From contig NW_006766980.1 in assembly GCF_000275845.1 (NCBI RefSeq), positions 1 to 53,780 on the forward strand: DNA of 53,780 bases, written 5' to 3'. The DNA is from Dichomitus squalens LYAD-421 SS1. Its lineage: Eukaryota > Basidiomycota > Agaricomycetes > Polyporales > Polyporaceae. Shown here in pieces: positions 9,978 to 20,225 of the stretch; position 1 is the stretch's first letter; every line of letters begins with the position of its first letter. The notes below the pieces were generated by a model. It was not told where the DNA came from. It searched no databases and worked only from the letters and a program-made list of their open reading frames with translations. A program made the position numbers and the translations under genes.

Positions 9978-11611
9978 ATGTCTCTCGTACATGCTGCGCA
10001 TGAAGCAGAGGCTGCGGAAGCGTTCAGGAACATACCTATAGTGTAGTCCATTTCATAAGTCGTGCAGTCCGCAGACATCACTCATTATTTGCTTGCATCA
10101 AATGCGTATCAGCGACCTGAAAGACATCGACAGCTCCAACCCGGTGGTTCGCGCAGCATTGGCAGATGAGATACGGGACGCTTGCATGAATGTGGGATTT
10201 CTTTATGGTAGGTCAGAGCGAGACAATATCGCGTCATGTCGCCGATAGCACTTAATTCCCTGGTTCTTGCAGTGAAGAATCATGGGATAACAAACGCGAT
10301 AATAGAAAACGCCCTAACGGCGTCGAAATCCTTCTTCTCTCTCCCCCTAGAGAAGAAATTGGAGGTGAGTCAGACCCCGATTCGGCGGTAACAGCAGCCT
10401 AGACTTCAATCTCGGCGGGGATAGCTCGACATGACCAAGACTGCGAACTTTAAAGGGTACAACCCCGTCCTGAGCAGCAATAACAACCCCGAGAACAACG
10501 GAGACATGCACGAAGGCTTCGAATTTGGTTGGGAAGAGATAGACGCCCGTCCCGACGACGAAAAGCGGGCGAATGACGGCGTGATGGCAGGAGCGAACGT
10601 CTGGCCGTCGGACTGCCTGGAATTCAGAGAATCGGTTCTGACGTATTAGTAAGTGGTGGTACCATGCGGATGCTACTCCGGCGTAGCGGAGCTAAGGTCC
10701 ATCGGCGTTGGCACTTATTTCCGCAGTCACGCCGCAGTGAACCTCGGTCGGAAATTGTTCCCCCTGTTTGCGCTCGCCTTGAATCTGCCAGAGAATTTCT
10801 TCGATGACAAGGTGAATCGGATTTGGATAGGTATGGACTAGGACTGCGGGCTGAGATTCTGGGCTTGCACTAGACGAAGAATGCTGCGGCGCTCATGAGG
10901 GTTCTCCACTACCCTCCGCAGACGGGTCCTGTGGACGACCGAGTCATTGGGATCGGGGCACACACCGAGTAAGTCTCACAACCTTGCTTCGCTGTGGATG
11001 GTCGGACCTGAAGTATTGCAAATCATACCTACAGTTGGGAGGTATCTGTCAATTATCCGTCTGTAGCACAGCAGGAGGTCTCACAAGGGTTACTGGATGC
11101 GCAGTGCTTCACCATTCTGTGGCAAGAGCCAGAGATTCAGGCGCTTCAGGTACTGAACAAACAGAACAAGTGGATCGACGCCCCTCCGATTCCTGGGACG
11201 CTCGTGGTCAAGTAAGAACCCGGAGTTTCTCGCAGCTACGAGCATGCGACTGATAGACTCCGCGCAGTCTCGGCGATCAGTTCGCCCGCTGGACGAGTAT
11301 GTCTCCCTCTCAATTCATCTCCACCGCTTAGTCGGCAACTACAATGCAGACGATGTCTTCAAGTCGACTGTCCACCGAGCGGTCAACCGAAGCGGCGTCC
11401 GTCGGTATTCCATCCCCCTGTTCTTCGGCACGGACTACCACGTGCGACTAGAGGTCAGAAGTTGAATAACCGGCGCCGTAGTGACTTGTGCATTTGACCT
11501 CCTCTGTAGCCTATCCCTAGCTGCGTCTCGCCGGACAGACCACCCAAATACGAGGTCGTGACTGCAGGGGAATACGTCAAGGAGAGGCTGAAGGCCACAT
11601 ACGGCCATTAG
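9978..11611 (+). CDS. 2-oxoglutarate/Fe(II)-dependent oxygenase (isopenicillin N synthase-like family)
   Basis: Eleven exons: 9978-10042, 10113-10207, 10273-10364, 10425-10648, 10727-10811, 10874-10968, 11035-11041, 11105-11211, 11268-11296, 11350-11453, 11510-11611, giving 334 residues. The N-terminal DIOX_N region reads IPIVDLKDID then DACMNVGFLYVKNHGI. The 2OG-FeII core has the iron ligands H217 and D219 (AHTDWECFTILWQ) and H275 (STVHRAVNRSG), plus the co-substrate motif R285-Y-S287. The family oxidises small organic substrates, but the substrate cannot be read from sequence. Exon 7 is only 7 nt and is required to make HTDWE join CFTIL; without it the strand carrying the ligands is broken. 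The 11349 acceptor is chosen over an in-frame one at 11331 because it restores RWTNDVFKST and gives a normal 53-nt intron. The gene converges on the P450, with 180 bp between stops. Confidence 0.92.
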
Positions 11612-11791
11612 TCGTAGTGTTGCCTGGCACCAGCCCTAGAGTGTAAGAATAGGGATGCTATAGGGATAGAATACAGGATGTACAGTATGTCACCAGGTCG
11701 AACTATATACAAACTGCAGAAGCGCTTGCGAGCAGCCAAAGATACATTGAGGCCAAGAGGAAGAGCTTCAAAGGGCTGCGGAAACACCGCC

Positions 11792-14145
11792 TCAGGCGGG
11801 CGTCTCTGGGGTGTAAGGGATAACAAGCAAAGGACATTGACTGCCCTCCCGATGCTTGCCCATGATATAAGGGCGTGTCAGCACACTAGAAGCAAATAAA
11901 CGTGAGCCCGATGTTCTATTATATCGCATAGAGCAAGACAAATACGTACACGTTAGCCTTCCCGACCTTGTCGCATTCCGCGAATTTGAAGTTCGTGACG
12001 AGAATAAACATAAACATCTTGATCTCGATTATCGAAAACTTTACCCCGATGCATGACTACACAAAGGCCAACAAAGCAAGCCGCATCGCCATCAGTCACT
12101 CACAACTCGCATAGCACTCCGCAGCACTCACCCTAGGACCCGCGGAGAACGTAAGGATGTTGTTGTACAACCCTGGCTGCGCCTTCACCGCCTCGGGCAG
12201 GTTGTCCCACCGATCGGGCCTAAAACAATGCGCAAGCGAAATCCAAAGTCAGCGACCTTCACTATTCTATACAGAGACCTTGCTATCGCGATCCCGCATC
12301 CGGGGTCCCCTTTCGTCGAGACCACCGACGCGAGATAGCCTGCAGCAGATTTGGCCTGGAAAAGAGAAAGACTCACTTGAACTGCCACCCGTCAGGCCCC
12401 CAGACCTCCCGATCGAGGTTGAACGCCTCGATCGGGACGTGCACGCAGCTGCCCTTGGGCATCAAGAAGCTGTCCGCCTCCTCGTATCCCCCATCGGGAG
12501 TGCTGAGCTTCACCAGAGTCGACGTCGGGACGACATCGTCCTGCGTCGCAACACGGATAGATGAGTGTACCGGGGGGATAAGCCTGAGCGTCTCGCGAAT
12601 GATATTTTCGAGGTATGGAAGCTCGGCGATCTTCGTGTAGAGCGACGCAATCTCGTCTTGCGTGAGGGACTCGAGGGGGACTGTAGGGGCGATAGAGAGA
12701 AGCTCGGCACGGAGTCGAGTCTGCACGTCCGGGTAGACGGAGAGGAGGTAGAGGATCCAGGTGACGGAGAGCGAGCTCGTGTCAGAGCCGGCGAACATAA
12801 ACGTGTTGATGTTGTGCAGAATGTCTTCATCCGAGATCCGCTGATCCGGCGGGAGATCAGCAGCAGCGTTCGAGCGTACTATATTGAGGGACTAAGATTA
12901 GACTGTTGATCTACAAGCGTATATGAAGAACACGCACGAAGGGCGCTTAGGAGATCCTTGCCCCCGTAGATACTTCCGGCTTTCTCGGCTTCCTCGATCT
13001 TGCGCTTCTTCTCTTGAATGAGACGACCAGCGACTCTTTTGATGACCTCCTGAGACTTCTTCACAACAGCATAGCGTGGACCGGGCTGCGAACGACGGGT
13101 TAGTGCCAAGAAGTGAGCGTGCTTATGAGCACTGACAGCAAATCTATCCAGAATTGGCGCATATACGATGGCCAGCTCCCAAAGACCTCCTCCTTGCTGG
13201 GAGACAGCAATCTCAAACATCTCCTTGTATGCGGCGAAGAGCTCATTCGACTCGTCATGAATAGCGTTGAATTCGTAGTCAAAGCCTGAGTTAGCGTCAA
13301 TACCGAAATCACACAACAATGCGCGTGTAGCACACACCTGCGAGTCCGATAACATCAAACGTAGCACGAGAGACCCAGTGGCACACATCCAGTCTCGCGC
13401 CCTGTGTCCCCGCTTCTGCCCCACTCCGGACTTCAGCAATGAGCGCCAGCCACCTATCCCTCAGCTCGACGCCTTTCTGGAAGGTAACAGGGACTAATGC
13501 GCGCATGTTCTGCACTGAGAACGCAGGCGTTGATACCCGGCGCTGGCGCTTGTGCATGTGGCCCTCGGCGGCGAGCATGCCGACCCCTATGAGGCTCGAA
13601 ATGAGAGCGCGCGATTGCCATGGCTTCTCGTAAGTAGTCGAGTGTTTGAGTATGTGCGCAAGGGAGACGGGGTCGAGCGTGAATAGACGTTGGTCCCACT
13701 AAGTCGAGCTTGAATGAGGCAGGACGGAACCCAGAAAGCAGAATAACATACTGGCAGGAAACCGCGAATGCGCAGGTTGCGTCCATAATGCTTTACAAAT
13801 GCTTCATGGACTCTGGGTGATCTGGATGGGCTATAGACAGGTGAGCGGCCACCCCGAAACGATCGCACGCGGGCCCTATAGGCGCCCATGTTCCTCGGAG
13901 GCTGCACAGCAGGAGTTCGAGGACTATGCCGAATGGAGGACATGGCACATAGAGGAGAGAGAGAAAACTACTTACTCAAGGACAAGACCCATATGATTCC
14001 CAAAGAAACTGCGGACTGGGGGCCCGGGGAGCCTCCGTAGTGGGTTCCATTGCGGCTCAAGCACGGCGAGGTAGAAGAGGTATGCGACACATGCCGCTAC
14101 ACCGGCAGCTAGCACTGGGTAGAAGGGCAAAGGTAAGGATTCCAT
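11792..14145 (-). CDS. cytochrome P450 monooxygenase
   Basis: Nine exons on the minus strand: 14145-13976, 13830-13752, 13698-13338, 13285-13137, 13085-12938, 12878-12377, 12219-12132, 12056-11950, 11885-11792, giving 565 residues. An N-terminal membrane anchor (about residues 7-30) is followed by a Pro-rich hinge (RRLPGPPV). P450 signatures are complete: oxygen-binding I-helix AGSDTS at 332-337, ExxR (ETLR) at 398-401, KPDRW of the PERF region, and heme loop FSAGPRSCIG with axial Cys at 501. It should be an ER-anchored class II enzyme needing a CPR partner. The substrate is unknown. One intron (13086-13136) is also open in frame (51 nt) and could be retained, but removal gives the expected spacing. 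It is tail-to-tail with the 2OG oxygenase and head-to-head with the CCDC25-like gene. Confidence 0.94.
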
Positions 14146-14585
14146 CCTTTAGGGTCTGCGTGGAAGGCGCAGGAAAGGGATTGATATGGGCGCCGGAAGC
14201 TCCTTTTGATTCAAGTCTTATTGTCTGGGACAACAATAGGGATTAGGTTTGGAGGACAGCCGTGGGCGAGGCTCGTTCGGGCGAGCACACTAGAGATTTC
14301 ATTTAAGTGATACGACCCATAGCAGCAGAAAGCAATCACAGCGCAGTGATAGGGATGAAATGCAAAGGAGATCACAATATTGGTCGGGGCGGTCGACGCA
14401 TGTAAGCGCCGAATGATGCCCTTCATAGTCGATGCGTCCGGATTAGGCAAAGGCTTCTCGGCCCGCATGTCCGGTTGCTGAGCTGCGTCAGCGCTTACCT
14501 ATCTTCGCTTTTCTCCGTCGCACGCCTCGGGACTAGGTTCGGACTCCATCCAGTCGCACCACCAAACTTGCGCAAGTTCGATGCA
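14146..14585. promoter_or_regulatory. divergent intergenic region shared by P450 and CCDC25-like gene
   Basis: The 440 bp between the two outward-facing start codons must carry both promoters. Nothing here matches a named element strongly enough to call. Confidence 0.35.
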
Positions 14586-15646
14586 ATGGTCCTCTTCTTT
14601 ACCTCCACAGGTACTTGCGTAATTGAATATAGGCATATAGCAGATATGCTGATTTTTTTTACCAACGACCCCAGCCCACGACCCGCCCGTGACGATCTAC
14701 ATGGGCAAGGACAAGTTCGAGAGTCAGTGACTTGACTGTTCAAGATGGTGCATTGTACCTTATGCATGGTATACGTTCAATACAGACGAGGACTTGATCA
14801 AGTACGCGTGGCCACAGGACATATGGTTCCACGTCGACAAGCTCTCCTCGGCGCACGTCTACATTCGAATGCCTGAGGGCATGACATGGGACGCGATCCC
14901 AGAGTCGGTTCTCATTGATTGTGCTCAGCTTGTGAAAGCGAACTCCATTGAAGGTATACTGAGTCCTTCCTTCCTGTATGTTCATCGTGAACTAATGCTA
15001 ATATACGATCAGGGAACAAGAAGGATAACTTGACCGTGATCTACACGCCAGCTGACAATCTCAAGGCAATTATACTACTACGTTCCTTGCGACTCGTATT
15101 CACAGAGACGACCAATGTATAGAAAACGGGTGATATGGCCGTCGGTCAAGTTTCATTCCACAACGACAAGCGAGTAAGCTCTCTTTTTTGTCGATAGCGT
15201 GGCATTGGCCAACATTACTCCCGCCAGGTCAAGCGCAGTAGGTAGCTATGTTTAAGTGCGAAGGTTATGCGCCTGATATTATGGGAAGTACACGTCGAGA
15301 AGCGTGAGAACGCTATAGTCAACCGGCTCAATAAGACAAAGGTCGAGCGACAGGTCGATCACGAGCAAGAACGTGTTGACCGCATCAAGAAGGAGAATGC
15401 CGCAAAGCGGGCCGCTGCCGCACAGAAGGTCTGTGTTCTGTGCAATCCGATGTTGAATGCCCGCTCAACTCGAGTATCGTCGTATCCTGATTGATGTCAT
15501 GTCATGAGTAGAAGAAGGCCGATGCTGACCTGGCAAGGGCACGCGAGGCAGAGAAGGCTGCTCGCTCCTACGACAACCTGGACATTGATGAAGACGAGAT
15601 CGAGCCGCAAAAGTCTGTACAGGAAATGATGGATGATTTTATGTAG
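14586..15646 (+). CDS. CCDC25-like NFACT-R (DUF814) protein
   Basis: Eight exons: 14586-14610, 14675-14722, 14786-14953, 15013-15065, 15123-15173, 15228-15237, 15289-15428, 15512-15646, giving 209 residues, close to the usual CCDC25 size of about 208. The start MVLFFTST, then [20 protein letters not shown] and [19 protein letters not shown], are characteristic of the NFACT-R domain. A basic stretch VKRIHVEKREN leads to a long charged coiled coil (about 125-185) and an acidic C-terminus. The family is conserved across eukaryotes; human CCDC25 has been described as a DNA sensor and the fold is shared with the RQC factor Rqc2/NEMF, but the fungal role is unclear. Two unusual splice features are needed: a GC donor at 15066 and a 10-nt exon (15228-15237) that supplies VKR plus the first base of Ile. 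Confidence 0.9.
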
Positions 15647-16399
15647 GAAGGTACGAAGCCTACACAGTTCATAATATGATGTTGCCCATCTGATGGAGTG
15701 ATACAGTGGAGAATTCATTTATCGACGCTCTCAACAATGTTGTACAATGTACTGGAGACATCTTATCGCAGACCCCCCCGGGTGTCCGCAATGTCTGACG
15801 GATTTATTAGTCCGTCAACGGTCAACGCATCGGAGTTGAAGGCTTAGAGACTCATCGAGCAAAGTCCAGTCGTTCATGGGCCACCCAAGGAGGGCAGCCT
15901 AGCCCCAGCCTTCCTCATTCGCCTTCTTCGCGAAGTCTCGCGGGGAATTGCTAAGCTTGAACGTCTTCTTCCTTGGTGGAGAAGGGGAACACTGATTTGC
16001 CTCGCTCTGCTTGGTTTCATGCAACGTGCTGCTGTCAGACAGGACTGGCTGGGCTGTTGTTGGGCAAGTCAGATCCCCCAGGACACACGATCATGAGGTG
16101 GTACTATTCGACTTGGTGGTGCGTGGCGGTCTTCCTACCTCATGCTCTTCTGTTAGTGTATACTATGACAAATATGGTCCAAATCGGGACGGGAGATCAC
16201 GTCGATCAGCATGCTTGTGAGGTTAAGCCAAGGCACAAAACGTGGTCGGTTCTCATGAGCGAATGCTACCGCAGTTGATTTTCGCCACTTATAGGCCCGA
16301 CCTCAAGATCGGCCCGTGAGGAGCTCACTGGCAAGGATCGACAAGGCATATCTCGTTTCATGTACCCAACTGACGTGACGTTCATTCCGTTCCTCATTG
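15647..16399. other. intergenic; possible decayed minus-strand 3' end at 15899-16090
   Basis: On the minus strand a stop-free frame of 63 codons (16090-15899) ends in a protein-like tail, FKLSNSPRDFAKKANEEGWG followed by TAG. The composition looks coding, but no start, upstream exon or family was found. It may be the remnant of a gene truncated when the neighbouring oxidase copy decayed. Nothing else is supported in this stretch. Confidence 0.25.
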
Positions 16400-17320
16400 T
16401 GGGCTCAAGATGTGCTACCAAGATGTGTTCTTGTACGTCTCCGGGAACGGACGAGACGCCCCACGCGAACGGTAAAGACTGAATGCATGAAAAATGAATA
16501 AGCGGCAGCTCCGCGACGTCACGTTCAGGAGTATCGAGGTATGTACGATTGCTTTTGCATCCGGACGCGTAGGGAAGGAAAATATCCTGATACCCGTCGA
16601 CGGTGGACAGACCATAATCTCTGGAGTGAAGTTCGTCGATTCTTCCTTGCTCTCATTGACGTCCAAGGGATAGTGTATGCAGATGGCGAGCTTACGGTGT
16701 CCATCAAGCTCAACGACAAAGCTCGGGATACCGGTATTTTCAACTATTTTGGTCATATATGTGCCGCTGCCGCGTCCCATCCCCATACCATGTCCGTACC
16801 GATGATTGACAGGTCACTCCTGTCGCAAATTACTCTTGCTTTGATGAACAATGCCAAGAAGAATGGATACAGTGCCCTGTTGGTCACAGTCGACACTGTT
16901 GCTGGGACGGCGTCCACGTGATGGCATAGGCACGGCCTACCTTCAGGTTCGGCACGCTGATGGCGCACAGATCGCCCTTACAGACTTAGTTTCATGCAGC
17001 TGTATGGCCCCGAGAAGTGTCCCATGTGACGACGAGCTCATGCGTCTAGTACGTGATCCGGCAGGGTTCAACGAGTGTATCCGGAGGACGCTGAAGCCAC
17101 TCCGACCAGGCGATGTAAGGATCGGGCACCCCACATAAAGCGTGTACCGCACATGGGACATTTGTCATTCATTCGGTAACATCGGGATGGACTACTAGTT
17201 GTCAAGGGCATCCTGTGTATGGAGGTGCGACACAAATCCTCACCGAATATCCCGATGATCACACCTATTTTCGAGGAACTGGCCACGCGTACAGAATGCC
17301 GAGCTCGCCATTGATGCAGG
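16400..17320 (+). pseudogene. decayed FMN-dependent alpha-hydroxy-acid oxidase (lactate-monooxygenase-like)
   Basis: Fragments in several frames match, in order, the intact minus-strand paralogue at 45079-47276: GTDETPHANGKD with stops (about 16446-16481) versus GSGSTFRANRDAF; RQLRDVTFRSIE (about 16503-16538) followed by GT, the same exon end as RMLRDVTQRNIE; GIVYADGEL (about 16668-16694) versus the ACFHPDAEL strand; AKKNGYSALLVTVDT (about 16855-16900) versus AKASGYSALVVTVDT; QIALTD (about 16968-16985) versus QVALSD; VVKGIL (about 17198-17215) versus IVKGIL. Frames are broken by many stops and indels. The active-site His segment and the C-terminal half are not found. It cannot encode a working enzyme. 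Its end points are approximate. Confidence 0.75.
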
Positions 17321-19599
17321 TACTAAATTGTCGACTTGCGTAGGGCACCAGATAGACTGTGCGATACCACTACTTGGGCCCTCGATTTGATCTCCCGCCG
17401 AGAATCACGACGGCGCACATGAGCGGCAAAGTCACACTTCTCGCTAATTTCTAGATCATAAGTAGGACCGATATCTCCCGCGAAATCGCGATGGGGTCCC
17501 AGAACGTGCCCAGTCGTATTCGTGAACTGTTGGTTTGTCTTCATATCCTGGCGCTTGTATGATCTATTGAGTCGCTGACCGCAGGCATGGGGAAAGGTTG
17601 GTACAGTCGTAACAAACATTCTCTCTCTGTTCGAGATCACTCTAGGGCTTTGTGACTACGAAAGCGTTGCAGAGATCTGGGAGAGAGCGGACAAAGTCAC
17701 GGTCAAGATCGACTAGCAGTGAACTATCGAAATATCTGACCTTGCGCATAGCATGAGGATCCCATGTGGGATACCTATAGCTACCGCAGCATGATTATCA
17801 GTGCAGCACGGCCACGGGTTTCCTACTCAGCGCAGAGATCCTTTAGATCATCGGATTCATGTCAATACAAACATCAGGTCACACGTGGGATATAGCAACT
17901 GATGTGAAGCTTCGTGTGTTCCGCCACCTGCTCGCCCGAAGAAGTGTATATGCATAGAGTGCAAGCCGTAAAACTACGTAGTAACTCGGCATGTGTCCAC
18001 AGGCCGCACCGCTGCAGAAGTTGCCGTCCATGTTGAGCAGTCTATAATCAAGGTGTCGATCTGTGACCTGCTGGGGCACCCCCGCCGAGTCGCTGAACCA
18101 GAAGACAGGAGAACTATGAGTCTAAACTTCCAGCAACCGGTAAATATGAAACAACAGGCCGTTCCGTGCCAACGCGAGAAGGGTACCCAAGGCTGCGTCC
18201 CCACGCAACATCACAAATGTCATCATCATCTGTACGAGATCCTGCAGGTAACCCGGACTCACATCGATAGCACGCACAAATGTATGAATCACCCGTGCGC
18301 GTAAGCTACTCCAGGTTTGCTCGCCAACACTATAATCCAGATAGTTGGACCTGCTAGAGAGAGGTACGCTCACTTGCAGTGCAAGTGCGGCTCTCAACGC
18401 GGCGGTGCGATGCGATGCGTTAAAAAGCGCCTACGCATGCCCTTTGAATATAGTCGCCTAGCCCTCATGAGGCACGGCAAACGGATGAGACACAACGATG
18501 GTAGTGGGCGAACCTAGACCACCGATCCTTGTATCCTTCATAAGACGACGTACGGGACATGCATATACCTCGCCTGAACCAGGCGTCGAGATATCCCGTC
18601 CGAATATTAGCCCAGCGTGAAGTCGCGAGGATCCCCACTGCGCAAATGAAGCCAGGCACGGGGTTAATGTCCGAGTGGCAACACGTCGGCCTAGTATACA
18701 AGGCACGCACAATCGTGGTCTCAAACAGCGTTGTCTCTGACATAAACCGCAGGCCAGTCAGCCAGCAACCGCACAGACAATTAGAGTTCTATGAACAACA
18801 CCGCATCAGATATCCCTGGCGCTTTACCAACCATCTATCAAATTCATTTACTTGCCTCAAGCGCTGAGTGGATCCCTCCCAAGGGCGTTGCACACCGAAC
18901 AGTGCCTCTTATATCTCCGCTTCGCGTCGGTGGACATATGCATGTCCGTGACTATCCGGAATGGATCCGACAACTCATCAGGGTAGGACATCAGCTAGCT
19001 TCAGGAGAATTTATAGCTAGCAGACAAGGAAGGAGATCTAGCGCATCATGTGCTTGCGCTGTTGAGACAAGGTACGGGGTGGGAGCGACGTGGCACTGAC
19101 GAACGACCGCCGATCTGCCAAAAATGGAGAATGCCGCAATTCGGCGGGGTCGGTCCGTACGTTCCTCGCAGCAACCTCCGATGTTCTCGGAGGGCATGCC
19201 TTTGCCTGCAGGCAGCAAACTCAGAGGTCCGATAGCAACCGATACGGAAGAGACGTTACAGCCCCGCATTGTCGATCACACAAGCTCCGAACGCGATCAG
19301 AGAGTAAGACGCTGCAACATCGTGACATCGCGGGGAGACTACTGCTTGCAACGTGAGATACAGTACAATATACTGGCACACCTCCAATGCCGCCGGAACT
19401 GTAAGTTAGGAATATATTACAGATTAGGGTATTATTCGACTGCGGCGGTAGAGCAGGTGGGACAAGAGTCAATGCAGAGAAGGCAATGTGGATGGGTGGG
19501 GGTGCATGGATGAGAATGAGTCCGTGTCCGAAGTCGTGCGTCGTCTTAAACCGTGTGTCATGCCGTCATAAAGCGCAACAGTCTGCGCGGGTTGGAGCC
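17321..19599. other. gene-poor stretch, nothing recognised
   Basis: Many short frames lie on both strands, none spliced sensibly and none with a domain. I saw no transposase, reverse transcriptase, integrase or long terminal repeat by eye. Stop density is high in all frames, as expected for non-coding or long-decayed DNA. Confidence 0.45.
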
Positions 19600-20225
19600 T
19601 CAGGCCCTGAGCATAGCGGTAACACGATTACCGAGGAAAGCGGGCTTGGGCGAGGATGGCGAGGAGCTCGGGGAACGTAGCAGTCCAACGCGGCTGTTGG
19701 AGGATGCCTCAGAGCTCCGACGGTTGTGCGAGCCAAGCATGGCTGTGGGTTGTGCGCGGCGCGAGGCTACGGGGAAGCGAACCTCTTCCAGAGAAGCATT
19801 GTCGTGTAATACGTCTCCCGCATGGCGAGCAAAGCGGGGCAGAGAGGCCGTGGGGTGTGTTGTGCCACCGCGGGTGACTCGCCACGGAGAGACCGCTCCG
19901 TTGGACACAGAGGGGGATGTGGCATGCTTGCAGCGCTCGGCACAGCAACGGTACCTGCTGCTCCAGAAGAGCCAGAGGACGAGAAGAACCGTTGCAAACA
20001 GCACTGGATGACAGGGAGGGAGAGGAGGAGGGAGGAAGGAAGGGAGGGAGGGGGGGATCCCAGAGAGATGCACAACCATCATAATCAATGCTTGTGGCAG
20101 CACCCAAGGACCTACAGGCACTCACCAATGGCGACAACGATTCGCACTATTTCGGCCTGGGACAGTCCGCTCGCCTGTCCTTGCGGAGCATCGCTGGAAA
20201 GGGAATTTGAAGCCAGCGGGGCCAT
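19600..20225 (-). CDS. small single-pass membrane protein, unknown function (TM gene 1)
   Basis: Two exons, 20225-20126 and 20003-19600, encode 167 residues. Exon 1 supplies a short polar N-terminus ending in LSQAEIVRIVVAI. The 122-nt intron is removed in phase 1 and exon 2 continues the same hydrophobic helix (VLFATVLLVLWLFW), so the transmembrane segment spans the splice. That is strong evidence the junction is real. After the helix come SSRYRCCAERCKH, a Cys/Arg cluster at the membrane face that could be palmitoylated, and a Ser/Pro/Arg-rich tail of about 110 residues. The donor is GTGAGT. The acceptor is preceded by an unusually long polypyrimidine run (minus-strand reading of 20008-20056). 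No family was recognised. A second gene of the same plan lies at 24623-25328. Confidence 0.7.
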
